Source of the DNA: Candidatus Eiseniibacteriota bacterium
GTDB lineage: Bacteria > Eisenbacteria > RBG-16-71-46 > JACRLI01
Reading direction: 5' to 3'
Assembly (NCBI GenBank): GCA_025351485.1
Contig: JANXVU010000036.1
Location: forward strand, 1-64,000
Length of the DNA stretch: 64,000 bases
In this document: one piece after another, positions 9,785-20,907 of the stretch
Numbering within the stretch: position 1 is the stretch's first letter
How the letters are laid out: each line of letters begins with the position of its first letter
Notes under the pieces: generated by a model
The model's input: the letters and a program-made list of their open reading frames with translations, nothing else
The model's database searches: none
Told to the model about the DNA's origin: nothing
Program-made: the position numbers and the translations under genes

Positions 9785-11602
9785 TTGATTCGCACTCGCG
9801 ACAAGATCCGCAATATTGCCATCATCGCCCACGTCGACCACGGCAAAACCACTCTGGTGGACGCCCTCCTGTGGCAGAGCGGCACGTTCCGCACCAACGA
9901 GAACATTGCCGAACGGGTCATGGACTCCAACGATCTCGAGCGCGAGAAGGGCATCACCATCATGGCCAAGAACACGGCCATCCAGTACGGCGACTACCAC
10001 ATCAACATCGTGGACACGCCGGGCCACGCCGACTTTGGTGGAGAGGTGGAACGCACCCTCACCATGATCGACGGCGTGCTGCTGCTGGTGGACGCCTCGG
10101 AAGGCCCGCTGCCCCAGACCCGCTTCGTGCTCATGAAGGCGCTGGAGCTCAAGCTCCAGCCGGTCGTGGTGATCAACAAGATCGACCGCAAGGACGCCCG
10201 CGCCAAGGAAGTGCTGGACGAGATCTATGACCTGTTCATCGACCTCGACGCCAGCGAGGAGCAGCTGGAGTTCCCGGTGCTGTACACCAACGCGCGCGCC
10301 GGCACCTGCCGGCTCAGCCCCGACGGTCCGGACACCAAGCTCACGCCGCTCTACGACGCCATCGTACGCACCATTCCGGCGCCGGTCTACGACACCGACA
10401 AGCCGCTGCAGTTCCGAGTGACCACGCTGGACTACGACGACTTCGTGGGCCGCATGGCCATCGGGCGCATCGTGAACGGCACCATGCGCAAGGGCCAGCA
10501 GGTGCTGCTGCTGGCGCACGACGGCCGGCAGCTTCCCGGCAAGATCACCGCGCTGTTCGGCTTCGAGGGGCTCAAGCGGATCCCCATCGAAGAAGCCAAC
10601 CCCGGGGAGATCGTGGCCATCGCCGGCATCGCCGAGATGACCATCGGGGATACGGTCGGAGACCCGGAGCGCCCGGAGGCCCTGGCCAGCATCCACATCG
10701 ACGAGCCCACGGTCAGCATGATCTTCAGCGTGAACACCTCCCCGCTGGCCGGGCAGGACGGCAAGTTCGTGACCTCGCGCCACCTGCGCGAGCGCCTGGA
10801 AAAGGAAATCCTGGGCAACGTCTCCATCCGGGTGGAGCCCACGGAGTCGGCCGATTCATTCAAGGTCTCGGGGCGCGGAGAACTGCAGCTGGCGATCCTG
10901 ATCGAGATGATGCGCCGCGAAGGCTTCGAGATGTCGGTGAGCCGGCCCGAGGTGATCACCAGGGTCGAGAACGGCCACACCATGGAGCCCATGGAGCTGG
11001 TGGTGATCGACTGCCCGGAGGAGTTCGTGGGCGTGATCACGCAAAAGCTCGGACCTCGTCGCGGCCGGATGACCAAGATGGTCAACCACGGCACGGGCCG
11101 CGTGCGCCTGGAGTTCCGCATTCCCTCGCGCGGGCTGATCGGGTTCCGCAACCAGTTCCTGACCGACACGCGCGGCACCGGGCTCCTGAACCACATCTTC
11201 GACGGCTACGAGCCATGGTGCGGGCCGCTGCCGAGTCGCAAGACCGGAGCCCTGGTCTCGGACCGCAACGGCAAGTGCACCACCTACGCCATCGAGCACC
11301 TGCAGGAGCGGGGCGAGATCCTGGTGCACCCCGGGGATGCCGTCTACATGGGCATGGTCATCGGTGAGAACGCCCGCGAAGCCGACATGGACGTGAACAT
11401 CACCAAGGAAAAGAAGCTGACCAACATGCGCGCCTCGGGCTCCGACGACGCGGCCAAGATCGTGCCGCCGCGGATCATGAGCCTGGAGCAGGTGATCGAG
11501 TTCCTCGGCGACGACGAGCTGGCCGAGATTACGCCGAACATCATCCGCATCCGCAAGCGGCAGCTGAGCCCGCACGACCGGCCGCGCAAGGAATTTGCGT
11601 AG
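9785..11602 (+). CDS. typA: Translational GTPase TypA/BipA
   Basis: [64 protein letters not shown] and full-length BipA-like C-terminus. Confidence 0.97.
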   Translation: MIRTRDKIRNIAIIAHVDHGKTTLVDALLWQSGTFRTNENIAERVMDSNDLEREKGITIMAKNTAIQYGDYHINIVDTPGHADFGGEVERTLTMIDGVLLLVDASEGPLPQTRFVLMKALELKLQPVVVINKIDRKDARAKEVLDEIYDLFIDLDASEEQLEFPVLYTNARAGTCRLSPDGPDTKLTPLYDAIVRTIPAPVYDTDKPLQFRVTTLDYDDFVGRMAIGRIVNGTMRKGQQVLLLAHDGRQLPGKITALFGFEGLKRIPIEEANPGEIVAIAGIAEMTIGDTVGDPERPEALASIHIDEPTVSMIFSVNTSPLAGQDGKFVTSRHLRERLEKEILGNVSIRVEPTESADSFKVSGRGELQLAILIEMMRREGFEMSVSRPEVITRVENGHTMEPMELVVIDCPEEFVGVITQKLGPRRGRMTKMVNHGTGRVRLEFRIPSRGLIGFRNQFLTDTRGTGLLNHIFDGYEPWCGPLPSRKTGALVSDRNGKCTTYAIEHLQERGEILVHPGDAVYMGMVIGENAREADMDVNITKEKKLTNMRASGSDDAAKIVPPRIMSLEQVIEFLGDDELAEITPNIIRIRKRQLSPHDRPRKEFA

Positions 11603-11636
11603 GCGGAAGAGCGGCCGGCAACTGGGCAAGAACAGG

Positions 11637-11670
11637 AACGGGCGGCTCCCTCGCGGGGCCGCCCGTTTTC
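11637..11670 (+). terminator. Rho-independent terminator downstream of typA
   Basis: AACGGGCGGC...GCCGCCCGTT perfect 10 bp stem followed by TTCT. Confidence 0.8.
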
Positions 11671-11711
11671 TATCGTGTGGCCCGCAGTGGGCCCTGTTCG
11701 CCGGGAGGCGC

Positions 11712-12116
11712 CTAGGAGGCCTTGGCGGAGGCCTCGGCCTTGGAGTGCGTCTTCACCTTGGCGTGCCGGGGCACCTTGCCAGTGGCGGATGTGGCCGTGG
11801 CCATCTTGTGCTGCACGGCGTCCATGGCGCAGCGCGGGCACTTGCCGGACGTCCCGACATCCTTGCCATCCTTGGGGCAGGTGAAGTTGAGGGCCATCAG
11901 CGCCAGCGCCTTCTTGTGGGTCGGGCAGGTCCCCGGCTTGTTGCTGTGGTATTCGCATCCGGCGGCCGGGCAGTCGTACTCGACGTCCCCGCTCTTGTGA
12001 ATGGCCCCATCCGAGGGGGCCGATGGGGCCGCGGAGTATCCGTCGGCGCGCGCTCCGGCAAAACCGAGGCACAGGACCAGCAGGGAGGCAGATGCGGCTG
12101 CGATACGGAACTTCAT
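11712..12116 (-). CDS. Secreted heavy-metal-binding-domain-like protein
   Basis: Signal peptide MKFRIAAASASLLVLCLGFAGARA; two CPxxGxxY/C...GxCPxC-type segments (YDCPAAGCEYHSNKPGTCPTH; FTCPKDGKDVGTSGKCPRCAM). Confidence 0.7.
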   Translation of the reverse strand: MKFRIAAASASLLVLCLGFAGARADGYSAAPSAPSDGAIHKSGDVEYDCPAAGCEYHSNKPGTCPTHKKALALMALNFTCPKDGKDVGTSGKCPRCAMDAVQHKMATATSATGKVPRHAKVKTHSKAEASAKAS

Positions 12117-12199
12117 GCTAGAGTCTCCTTGAAAGATGTCCAATTGCGGCCAACCTGTTCAGTCTGCACCGCCCGGTAGGGCGGGGTCAAGGAGCGCAC

Positions 12200-13261
12200 A
12201 TGAGTCGTCCCATCCGCGTCGGGCTCATCGGCACCGGCTTCGGCCGCGTGGTGCAGGGCCCCGGTTTCCTGAAGCACCCGAAGTTCGAGCTGGTGGCGCT
12301 GGCCAGCGCCCGCAAGGAACGCGCCGAGTCGGCCGCCGCGGAGCTCGGCGTGAAGTACGCCACCGACGACTGGCGCCGCATGCTCTCCGAAGTGGAGCTG
12401 GACCTGGTGAGCGTGATCACGCCCCCGGTGCACCACCATCCCATGGGCATGGCGGTGCTGGAATCCGGGCGCGACCTGCTCCTGGAAAAGCCCACCGCGA
12501 TGGACGCGCGCGAGGCCCGCGAATTGCTGGACACGGCCCGGGCCAAGGGCCGGGTGCACGCGCTGAACCACGAGTTTCGCTGGGTGCCGGAGCGTGCCGC
12601 GCTGCGCGCGCGGGTGGCCAGCGGGGCCATGGGCCGCCTGCAGCGCTTCGAAGCGAGGGCTTTCTTTGACTTCTACAATCCCCACATGAAGCGGGCCTGG
12701 GGCTGGCTCAACGACGCCACCATGGGCGGAGGCATCCTGGGCGCGATCGGATCGCACATCGTGGACTACGCCCGTTTCGTGGCCGGAGAGATCCGGACCG
12801 TTTCGGCGCAGGTGGAAACGCAGGTGAAGGAGCGCGCCGATGCCACGGGCCGGATGAAGCCCGTCACCGCGGACGACGGCTTCTCGATGCTGCTGGAATT
12901 CGAGAGCGGCGCCACCGGGTCGGTGGTGTGCTCGTCCACTTCCTCGGTCCGCAGCCAGCTCTTCGAGGCGCACGGAGAGAACGAGAGCCTGATCCTGGAC
13001 GGAGATCTCCTGTTCCGGGGCACGCCGGGCGGGCCCCGGGAGCCGTACCCCGTTCCCGAGGAGTTCCACATCCACAAGCTCGGGGCCGACGCGCTTCTGG
13101 ATCCCTTCTACGCCTTCCTGGAATCGCTGGCCCCGGCTATCGAGGGGCGGACCGAATTCCGTCCCAACCTGGAGGACGGCCTCAAGGTGCAGCAGGTGCT
13201 CGACGCCGCGCGGCTCTCCAGCTCCTCGGGCCGACGGGAGCGCGCGGGCGGCCCCATCTGA
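12200..13261 (+). CDS. Gfo/Idh/MocA family oxidoreductase
   Basis: IRVGLIGTGFGRVVQGPGF Rossmann motif; LLEKPTAMDAREARELLDTA EKP motif. Confidence 0.92.
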   Translation: MSRPIRVGLIGTGFGRVVQGPGFLKHPKFELVALASARKERAESAAAELGVKYATDDWRRMLSEVELDLVSVITPPVHHHPMGMAVLESGRDLLLEKPTAMDAREARELLDTARAKGRVHALNHEFRWVPERAALRARVASGAMGRLQRFEARAFFDFYNPHMKRAWGWLNDATMGGGILGAIGSHIVDYARFVAGEIRTVSAQVETQVKERADATGRMKPVTADDGFSMLLEFESGATGSVVCSSTSSVRSQLFEAHGENESLILDGDLLFRGTPGGPREPYPVPEEFHIHKLGADALLDPFYAFLESLAPAIEGRTEFRPNLEDGLKVQQVLDAARLSSSSGRRERAGGPI

Positions 13262-13360
13262 ACCGGCGATATTCCGGCGATTGACAGCCCCGGGATGAGG
13301 TCGCCACAATGTCCCACACTTGGAATTCACACGTATCCCGCTTCCGTCCCGAGGCTACGC

Positions 13361-14881
13361 ATGAGCGACACCACTCCCGTCGAAAGTCAGACGCTGGGAC
13401 TTCCGCAGCACCGCCTGGAGATCCTCTACCAGGTGAGCCGCTCGCTGGGGGCCCTGCTGGAGTGGACCGAGCTGGTCCAGAGCATGATGGACCTGGTGCT
13501 CCGCACCCTGAACGCCGAGCGCGGGGTGCTGTTCCTGCGTGGACCGGACGGCTCGCCGGTGCCCGAGGTGGCCCGCGGGGCCGACGAGACCACGCTGCAG
13601 GAGGCCACCGAGACCAGCCGGCGCATCCTGGACCGCGCCATGGTGCGCGGCGAGGCGGTGCTCTCGGACGACGCCCAGACCGACGAGCGATTCAAGACCT
13701 CGCAGTCGGTGCGAAATCTAAAGATCGTCTCCTTCATGTGCGTGCCGCTGCGCCGCGGCGACCGCATCCTGGGCACGCTGTACCTGGACAACCGCAGCAT
13801 CACCGCCCTGTTCAACAAAGAGGACCTGGCGTTCCTTTCGGCGCTGGCCGACCTGTGCGCCATCGCCCTCGAGAACTCGCGCCTGCACCAGGACCTCAAG
13901 CAGGAAGTGCGGCAGCTGCGCCGCGACGTGCAGGGCAAGTATCGCTTCGAGAACATCCTGGGGACCAGCGAGCGCATGGTGAAGGTGTTCAAGATCCTGG
14001 AGCGGGTGGTGGAGACCGATGCGACCATCCTGATCCAGGGCGAGAACGGGACCGGCAAGGAGCTGGTGGCACGGGCCATTCACTTCAACAGCAAGCGCAA
14101 GGAAAAGCCGTTCATCACCGTGGACTGCGGCTCGCTCCCCGAGCACCTGGCCGCGAGCGAGCTGTTCGGGCACCGACGCGGCGCCTTCACCGACGCGCGG
14201 GAAGACCGGCGGGGGCTGTTCGAGGAGGCCAGCGACGGCACGGTGTTCCTGGACCAGATCGAGGATCTGCCGCTGCCGCTGCAGCCGCAGCTGCTGAGGG
14301 TGCTGCAAGAGCGGGAAGTGCGGCGCGTAGGGGAGACCACCTACCGCAAGGTCAATACCCGCGTGGTGGCCGCTTCGCGCATCAACCTGGACGAGAAGGT
14401 CAAGAACGGGACATTCCGCGAGGACCTGTACTTTCGGCTCCGCGTGGTGCCCCTGACGCTGCCCCCGCTGCGGGAGCGTCAGGCGGACATCCCGGTCCTG
14501 GCCCAGAGCTTCCTCGAGAAGGTCAGGGACGCCCAGCCCGACGCCCCCAAGGGATTTTCCAAGGCGGCCATGGACGTGCTCCTGAAACACCGCTGGCCCG
14601 GCAACGTGCGGGAACTGCAGCACACCGTGGAGCGCGCGGCGCTGTTGGGAACCGAGAGCCGCATCCAGCCCGAGGACCTGGACCTGGAGGGCGGCACGTC
14701 CGGCCCGCCGTCCCTGACCGAGGCCCGCCGCAACACCGAGGAAGCCAAGATCCGCGAAGCCCTCCTGGAGACCGGGGGCAACGTGAGCCACGCCGCCGAG
14801 AAACTTGGCGTGGGCCGCAGGACCCTGCAGCACATGATGAAACGCCACGGCCTCAACCGCGAAGAGTTTCGCCTCCGCTGA
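13361..14881 (+). CDS. Sigma-54-dependent Fis-family transcriptional regulator with N-terminal GAF domain
   Basis: GAF region; [19 protein letters not shown] Walker A, GAFTDA, C-terminal Fis HTH ([25 protein letters not shown]). Confidence 0.92.
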   Translation: MSDTTPVESQTLGLPQHRLEILYQVSRSLGALLEWTELVQSMMDLVLRTLNAERGVLFLRGPDGSPVPEVARGADETTLQEATETSRRILDRAMVRGEAVLSDDAQTDERFKTSQSVRNLKIVSFMCVPLRRGDRILGTLYLDNRSITALFNKEDLAFLSALADLCAIALENSRLHQDLKQEVRQLRRDVQGKYRFENILGTSERMVKVFKILERVVETDATILIQGENGTGKELVARAIHFNSKRKEKPFITVDCGSLPEHLAASELFGHRRGAFTDAREDRRGLFEEASDGTVFLDQIEDLPLPLQPQLLRVLQEREVRRVGETTYRKVNTRVVAASRINLDEKVKNGTFREDLYFRLRVVPLTLPPLRERQADIPVLAQSFLEKVRDAQPDAPKGFSKAAMDVLLKHRWPGNVRELQHTVERAALLGTESRIQPEDLDLEGGTSGPPSLTEARRNTEEAKIREALLETGGNVSHAAEKLGVGRRTLQHMMKRHGLNREEFRLR

Positions 14882-15075
14882 TCCACGGGTGCGCGCCCGC
14901 TGCGTTGGGTGCGCATCGAACCGCGCATATGTTGCGCAGATTTTCGACCATTCCACCGATGCGCCCGCGCAATTCTCCAGCCATCAAAACTTCTAAAATG
15001 CTATAAGACAATGGTTTGAACACTTACCACTCTCAGGTTCCGGATATGGCACAGGCCGTGCATTTCTACTTCGTC

Positions 15076-15172
15076 AGGATGACGATGCGTCATCCTGGAA
15101 TGACAGAAGGATTGTCCGGTGGATGCACGGATCCGCCGGCCGGGCCGGCGGGGACCTCGATGAGGTTCCCGC
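15076..15172 (+). other. Cluster of strong hairpins upstream of a promoter
   Basis: AGGATGACG-ATG-CGTCATCCT (15076-15096), CCGCCGGC-CGG-GCCGGCGG (15133-15151), GCGGGGACCT-CGATG-AGGTTCCCGC (15148-15172). Confidence 0.5.
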
Positions 15173-15199
15173 CGCGCCTGTTTCATAGGTCATGGCACA

Positions 15200-15228
15200 T
15201 TGACAATAATCACTATATCGACGATAAT
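15200..15228 (+). promoter_or_regulatory. Sigma-70-type promoter for the paralogous secreted protein pair
   Basis: TTGACA (15200-15205), 17-nt spacer, GATAAT (15223-15228), about 50 nt upstream of the GTG start at 15277. Confidence 0.7.
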
Positions 15229-15276
15229 GGAATGTCTGTCCGCAAGCGTGCGCGCCCACTCAAACAGGAGGCCCAA

Positions 15277-15828
15277 GTGGCACTTCGTTCACGTGCAATT
15301 GCCTTCCTAGTCCTGCTCGGTATGATCGCAGCGGGCGCCGCTTCGGCTCAGCAGACCGTTGCGACCACGTTCACCGGCACCGCCACGTCCACGGGCGTGG
15401 TCAAGCGCACCATCATCGACATCACCAAGCCCGGCATCGTGCCCAACGGGGCCCGCAGCCAGGGCACCCAGGTTTGCGGGCTGGTCTCCTGGTCGTTCTA
15501 CATCTCGGCCCCGGCCGGCAAGACCCAGAACCAGATCGGGTTGATCTACCGCAACGCCGCCAATGCGGCGGCTGCCGCGCAGGATCCGTGCCCCGGGTAT
15601 TCCGCGTACTTCTGCTTCGCGGCCCCGGACTCTCATGCGGTGGCCTTGAACAAGCCGCTCGGCACCTACTCGATCACGGATTCGGGTGGAATTCCCGGGG
15701 TCACGATCGCCAACCAGACCTTGACCCAGAACAACGGCCCGGCGGCCTCCAGTACCGGAACTGCCGCGCTGGGATTGCTGCTGGCCGCGGCAAGCGTCGT
15801 CATTTTAAGGCGTCGAGCGCAAAGCTAG
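15277..15828 (+). CDS. Small secreted protein with C-terminal sorting-signal-like tail (NNGPAAS + TM + RRR)
   Basis: GTG start preceded by AGGAGG; signal peptide VALRSRAIAFLVLLGMIAAGAASA; C-term TQNNGPAASSTGTAALGLLLAAASVVILRRRAQS. ORF is open from 15016. Confidence 0.75.
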   Translation: MALRSRAIAFLVLLGMIAAGAASAQQTVATTFTGTATSTGVVKRTIIDITKPGIVPNGARSQGTQVCGLVSWSFYISAPAGKTQNQIGLIYRNAANAAAAAQDPCPGYSAYFCFAAPDSHAVALNKPLGTYSITDSGGIPGVTIANQTLTQNNGPAASSTGTAALGLLLAAASVVILRRRAQS

Positions 15829-15876
15829 CGCGTCTCGATCACCCGAGCCCGCATCCAGTGGAGTCCAAGGCCCGAC

Positions 15877-16446
15877 ATGGCTCTTAACCGCTCCGTTGTT
15901 CTCGTGATAACCGTCATCCAGGTTCTGTGGGCGGCGGCCGCGGTCGCCCAGACTTCCAACTGGATGAGCATGACCGGCGTCGCCACCGCTCCCGGCAAGA
16001 TCAAGCGCAGCATCATCGACATCACCAAGCCGGGCTATATCGAGGCGGTGGGCCGAAGGCGTGGCCTGGATCCCGTTCCCAGTTCGACCCGGGCCACCAC
16101 GGTGTTTTCGGTGCCGATCCAGACCGGGCAGACTCCCGCCATCGTGTGCCACAACTACCTGGATTCGGCCACGGTGGCCCTGGCGCCCCTGGGCTACGCG
16201 GTCCGCTATGTCAGCAACGCGCCCATCCCGAGCACCGTGGAAGTGGTCAAGGTCATCGGGTCGTTCACCGTGATCGACTCGATTTCGTCGCCCGGTATGG
16301 TCTTTTCCACGAAGTTCGTTCCGCTGAACAACGGCCCCGCTCTGAGTCCAGGCTGGGCCGAGGCGCTGGTCGGCCTGCTGGCCGCCGCCGCCCTGTTGAT
16401 CTTGCGCCGCCGCCGGCTCCAGCCCGCAAAGGTTCGCGGGCGTTAG
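15877..16446 (+). CDS. Small secreted protein, paralogue of the preceding CDS, same C-terminal sorting-signal-like tail
   Basis: MALNRSVVLVITVIQVLWAAAAVAQ signal peptide; shared IK(R)(S/T)IIDITKPG motif; C-term VPLNNGPALSPGWAEALVGLLAAAALLILRRRRLQPAK. Confidence 0.75.
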   Translation: MALNRSVVLVITVIQVLWAAAAVAQTSNWMSMTGVATAPGKIKRSIIDITKPGYIEAVGRRRGLDPVPSSTRATTVFSVPIQTGQTPAIVCHNYLDSATVALAPLGYAVRYVSNAPIPSTVEVVKVIGSFTVIDSISSPGMVFSTKFVPLNNGPALSPGWAEALVGLLAAAALLILRRRRLQPAKVRGR

Positions 16447-16469
16447 AGTCCGCCTCGCGGCGCGTCTTG

Positions 16470-16500
16470 AAAGGCCGGGCCCTTCGGGGTCCGGCCTTTA
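16470..16500 (+). terminator. Rho-independent terminator with UUCG tetraloop
   Basis: AAAGGCCGGGCCC-TTCG-GGGTCCGGCCTTT, 13 bp stem. Confidence 0.85.
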
Positions 16501-16562
16501 TCATGCCCGGTAAAAAGAAGACGCGCCGGGCGGCCGCGGCCCATTAGAATGTCCCCATCGCT

Positions 16563-19500
16563 ATGCGAACCCACTTCGGAAGATACTCAACCCTGAGCCG
16601 CCTCGGGGCAGGCAGCTTCGGCGACGTCTTTCTGGCCCACGACCCGGACCTGGACCGCCAGGTGGCGATCAAGGTGGTGGAGGCGAAGAACGTCGGCGCC
16701 GAGGGGCTGGCCCTGCTCACGCGCGAGGCACGCAACGCCGCGGGGCTGCAGCACCCCAACCTGGTCGCCGTCTACGACGTTGGCCGGGACGAGGAGCTGG
16801 CCTGGGTGGTGATGGAGCACGTCTCCGGGGAGACCTTGCGGGCCCGCATGGACCGCGGCCCGCTGGAGTCGGGCGAGGCGGCGCGCCTGGGGGCCGAGCT
16901 GTGCGGAGCGCTGCGCGTGGCCCACGCCCGCGGCGTGATCCACCGCGACGTCAAGCCCGCCAACATCCTGCTCACGCCCGAAGGCTCCCCCAAGCTGGCC
17001 GACTTCGGCCTGGCTCGCGCTCCGGGAGGCAGTTCCCTGTCCGGATCCGGGGGCCTGGTGGGGACGATCCTTTACGTGTCGCCCGAGCAGGCCATGGGGG
17101 AGAAGATCGACGGGCGCGCCGATCTCTTCTCGCTGGCGGTGGTGCTGTTCGAGGCCATCACCGGGCGCTGCCCGTTCGAGCGCGAGAGCGCGGTGTCGTC
17201 CCTGTACGCCATCCTGCACGAGAGCCACGAGCAGGGCGGCAAGGAAGGCGAGATCTCCGACCCGCGCCTGGCGGAGTTCTTCCGCCGCGCCCTGTCCAAG
17301 GACGTGGCCGGGCGCTATGCCGATGCCGACGCGTTCGCCGCCGCGCTGCTGGAAGCGATCGCGCCCCGCAGCCCTTCCGCCGAGGCGCAGCCCGACATCG
17401 GTCCCGCGCCGGCCCCCCGCCCGCGCTTCGAGTCCCGCCTGGTGGGCCGCGCCGTGGAGTTGGGCCGGTTGCGCTCGAGGCTCGACGAGGCGCGCGAGGG
17501 TCGTGGGGGAGCGGCCATCCTGGCCGGCGAGGCGGGCATCGGAAAATCCCGGTTGCTCTCGGAACTCACCCAGATCGCGACCTCCCAGGGCATGCGGGTG
17601 CTGCGCGGCCGCGCGGTGCTGGAAGGCGGCCCGGCCTACCACCCGTGGTCGCTCATCCTGGGCGAGGGGCTCGGCTCCAGCGGGCAGGCCGCGGGCCGCA
17701 GCTTGGATGCCTTCCTGGAACGCCATCCCGACTTTGCCGGTCCCCGCGCGGCCAGCTTGCGCCGCCTGCTTCACCTGGGCCGGGAGGGAGCTCCCGACGA
17801 CGACGTGAGCGGCCCCGACCAGATTTGGGACGCGGTGGTGGCGACGCTGCAGGCCCTATCGGCCGAGCGCCCCATGCTGGTGCTGCTGGACGATCTGCAC
17901 TGGGCCGATCCGGCCTCGCTCAAGCTCTTCCGGTACGCCGGCGCCCACGCCGAGGGGCGGCGCTGGCTGCTGCTGGGAGCCTTCCGCCCCGAAGAGGCCG
18001 AGGGCCAGCCGGGCGACGAGTCGGTGGCCGAGATCGTGCGCCTGATGGGCCGCGAGGAGGAAGTGGAGACCATCCCGCTCAAACGCCTCGACCGGGATGC
18101 CGCCGGCGAGATGCTGCTGGACCTGCTCCACGACGAACCGCGCGGCGCCAACCTGGGCGACCGGGTATACCGCGAGACCGAGGGCAACCCGCTGTTCATC
18201 CTGGAAGTGGCCAAGCTGCTGGCTTCCGGCGAAGAGGGCGCGGGCGATCTTTCCATTCCGCCGCGCGTGGTGGACGTGGTGCAGCACCGCCTGGACCGGC
18301 TCACCCAGGAGGAGCGGGACGCGCTGGAAGTGGCCGCGGTGGAGGGCGAGTTCTTCCACGTGGGCCCCATCGCCAGGGTGCTGGGGCTGACCCGGATTCG
18401 CGCGCTCAAGATGCTGCAGGGACTGGAGAGCCGCCACCGGCTGGTGAGCCCGGCCGAGCGGCGGTTCCGGTTCGACCACGCCAAGATCCGCGACGTGATC
18501 CTGATGCGCGTTCCCGAGGAACTCCGGCGCGAGTACCACCGCGCGGTGGCCGAGGCGCTGGTCGAGGAGCGCGCGGAGGTTCGCAGCGCGACGCTGGCCC
18601 AGCACTGGGACGCGGCCGGCGAGCCGGCCAAGGCGCTGCCCTACCGGCTGGCCGCGGCCAAGGAAGCCCGCCAGGTGTTCGCCAACGACGAGGCGCTGCG
18701 CCATCTGCAGGCGGCGCTGGCCACACTGGATTCCTCGAGCGCCGATCCCGAGGCGCGCCGCATGGCCGTCGGCGTCAGACTTTCCAAGGGCGAAGTGCAC
18801 CTGCTCATCGGCAACTTCAAGGAGTCGGCGGCCATGTTCGAGAGCGCCGCCAGATCCGCCGAGGCCGAAGGGCTCGCCGAGCTGCTGGCGCGCGCCCGCA
18901 TGGGCGTGGGGGAGGCGTGGTTCGCCCTTTCCGACTACGAGCCGGCCCTGCGCATGCTGGAGGATGCCGGACGGATTGCGGAATCCGCCGGCGCCAAGGC
19001 GATTCTCAACCAGGTGTTCGCCGCTACCGCCCGGCTGCACACGCGCCGCGGAGACTTTGACTCCGCGCTGGCGGCCTGCAAGCGCTCGGAGGAGCTGTGC
19101 CGCGAGCTGGGGAGCGAGGACCACCTGGTGCAGTCGCTGCTCGCCGCGGGCGACATCCTGGCCAAGCGCGGTTCCTACGAGGAAAGCCGCGGCCCGCTGC
19201 AGTCGGCGCTCGAGATCGCCTCGCGCTCTGCGAACCTGCCCGGCCAGGCCCGCGCGCACAACCTGCTGGCCGCGCTGGCCCGCGAAACCGGCGACTTTTC
19301 CGCGGCCCTTGAGCAGCTGCAGCAGGCGGGCGAGATCTGCCGCCGCATCGGCGACCGCCAGGGCGAAGCCCGCACCCTTGCCAACAGCGCCAATCTTCAC
19401 TTGAACCGCGGCAACTGGGCCGAGGCGCGCGAGGCCTACGAGTCGGCGCTCAAGAGCTTTCGCGCGCTGGGCGACCGGCACGCCGAGGCGATCGTGCTCA

Positions 19501-20444
19501 ACAACATGGCGGTGGCCTGCTCCGGAGGCGGCGACTACGAAGAGGCCAGCCGGGTGGGCGCCGATTGCCTGGACCTGATGCGGGACCTGCAAGACCGCTG
19601 GGGCACCACCGGGGCGCTGGACAACCTGGGGCTGCTGCTGCACCGCCGCGGGCGCGCCGGGGAAGCCCGCCGGCTCCTGCGGGAGGCCACCCAGACCCGG
19701 CGCGAGCTGGAAGATCCGGCCGGGTTGGTGGAAAGCCTGATCTCGCTGGCCATGGTGGAGCGCGCCCACTCCAATCCGGCCGCCGCCGCCGCCTGTGCGC
19801 GCGAGGTCCTGGAAGCCGCGCCCGAAGGGGACGAGGCCCGGGGCGTTGCCCAGGGGTTGTTGGCGCTGTGCGGAGCGGTGGAAGGCGCGCCGGCCAGACG
19901 CACCGCGGCCGAAGGTATGCTGCGCACCGCCGAGGCCGCCCGCGACCGGGGCGACGTGGAGCTGGCCTGCGGACGCTCGCTGGCCGCCCTGGAACTGCTG
20001 GCCGACCTGGGCGACTGGCGCACCGTGGAGAGCCGCGCCATGCTGGAAGCGGGCCACGCCGCGGGGCGCCGCATGCGCTACGAAGAAGCGTGGGCCCGGT
20101 TGCTGCTCGCACAGGCCTCGTTTCAGCTGGGGCGTGACGAGGGCGCGCGGCAGGAGGCCAGGCAGGCGCTCAAGCTGGCCGACGAGTCCGACCTGTGGGG
20201 GATCCACTGGGAGGTGGCCGCCTGGCAGGCCGAGCACTACGGGGAAGAAGATCCCGAGGCGTGGCGGACCGCCGGGGCCAGCATCGAGCGCTACGTGGAG
20301 TCCTTCGACTTCTTAGAGCGGGCGGGATTCCTGGAGCGGGCCAAGGTGGTGGCGCGATTGGAGGCCTGGGCGGACCGGGCCCGGCGGGTGGGGCAGGAAA
20401 GCGCGGTCAGGTCGCTCGAGGGCGCGATGATGATCCTGGGCTGA
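16563..20444 (+). CDS. Serine/threonine protein kinase with AAA-type ATPase (STAND-like) and TPR repeats
   Basis: [72 protein letters not shown] Walker A; long C-terminal TPR array. Confidence 0.92.
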   Translation: MRTHFGRYSTLSRLGAGSFGDVFLAHDPDLDRQVAIKVVEAKNVGAEGLALLTREARNAAGLQHPNLVAVYDVGRDEELAWVVMEHVSGETLRARMDRGPLESGEAARLGAELCGALRVAHARGVIHRDVKPANILLTPEGSPKLADFGLARAPGGSSLSGSGGLVGTILYVSPEQAMGEKIDGRADLFSLAVVLFEAITGRCPFERESAVSSLYAILHESHEQGGKEGEISDPRLAEFFRRALSKDVAGRYADADAFAAALLEAIAPRSPSAEAQPDIGPAPAPRPRFESRLVGRAVELGRLRSRLDEAREGRGGAAILAGEAGIGKSRLLSELTQIATSQGMRVLRGRAVLEGGPAYHPWSLILGEGLGSSGQAAGRSLDAFLERHPDFAGPRAASLRRLLHLGREGAPDDDVSGPDQIWDAVVATLQALSAERPMLVLLDDLHWADPASLKLFRYAGAHAEGRRWLLLGAFRPEEAEGQPGDESVAEIVRLMGREEEVETIPLKRLDRDAAGEMLLDLLHDEPRGANLGDRVYRETEGNPLFILEVAKLLASGEEGAGDLSIPPRVVDVVQHRLDRLTQEERDALEVAAVEGEFFHVGPIARVLGLTRIRALKMLQGLESRHRLVSPAERRFRFDHAKIRDVILMRVPEELRREYHRAVAEALVEERAEVRSATLAQHWDAAGEPAKALPYRLAAAKEARQVFANDEALRHLQAALATLDSSSADPEARRMAVGVRLSKGEVHLLIGNFKESAAMFESAARSAEAEGLAELLARARMGVGEAWFALSDYEPALRMLEDAGRIAESAGAKAILNQVFAATARLHTRRGDFDSALAACKRSEELCRELGSEDHLVQSLLAAGDILAKRGSYEESRGPLQSALEIASRSANLPGQARAHNLLAALARETGDFSAALEQLQQAGEICRRIGDRQGEARTLANSANLHLNRGNWAEAREAYESALKSFRALGDRHAEAIVLNNMAVACSGGGDYEEASRVGADCLDLMRDLQDRWGTTGALDNLGLLLHRRGRAGEARRLLREATQTRRELEDPAGLVESLISLAMVERAHSNPAAAAACAREVLEAAPEGDEARGVAQGLLALCGAVEGAPARRTAAEGMLRTAEAARDRGDVELACGRSLAALELLADLGDWRTVESRAMLEAGHAAGRRMRYEEAWARLLLAQASFQLGRDEGARQEARQALKLADESDLWGIHWEVAAWQAEHYGEEDPEAWRTAGASIERYVESFDFLERAGFLERAKVVARLEAWADRARRVGQESAVRSLEGAMMILG

Positions 20445-20907
20445 ACTGCAGCCACCACAGCGCGGGCGGCAGCACGTGCTGCCCGCCCACCAGCAGCACC
20501 GCCAGCAGCTGTGCCGCCTGGAGCGCCGGATGACCCCCGCCCCACACGAACCGCAGCGACAGGCACACCAGCGTGACCATCTGGACCAGGAGCAGGATCG
20601 CGAGCCCGGCGCCCACGCGCCCGGGATGCGCCCGGGTGCGCTGGAGCGCCGCCGCCGAGAGCCCCAGGTAGAGCGGCCACGAAACCAGCAGGAAGGGCGC
20701 CTGCAGGCCGATGCCGCCTCCGCTCCAGGCCAGCGCCACCTGGCGGCCGTCCCACCCCAGCGAAGTGTTTCCGCCCGCGAGGAGCTGCAACACCGGGGTC
20801 GAGAGGAATGCCACGATCGCCGCGTACGCGCCCTGCGCCCAGGCGAGCAGGGCGTAGGCGCCGAGTGAAACAGCCACAAACCTAGCCGCGGGGGCGAGCC
20901 GGCGCAT
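20407..20907 (-). CDS. Small multi-pass membrane protein, probable exosortase-associated partner
   Basis: Start MRRLAPAARFVAVSLGAY; four or more hydrophobic helices; start overlaps the end of the exosortase-like CDS, so likely translationally coupled. Confidence 0.6.
   Translation of the reverse strand: MRRLAPAARFVAVSLGAYALLAWAQGAYAAIVAFLSTPVLQLLAGGNTSLGWDGRQVALAWSGGGIGLQAPFLLVSWPLYLGLSAAALQRTRAHPGRVGAGLAILLLVQMVTLVCLSLRFVWGGGHPALQAAQLLAVLLVGGQHVLPPALWWLQFSPGSSSRPRAT

Noticed and set aside
17856-20237. 793-aa minus-strand ORF opposite the kinase/TPR gene
   Set aside because: Shadow ORF of the plus-strand TPR coding frame; no recognisable domain.
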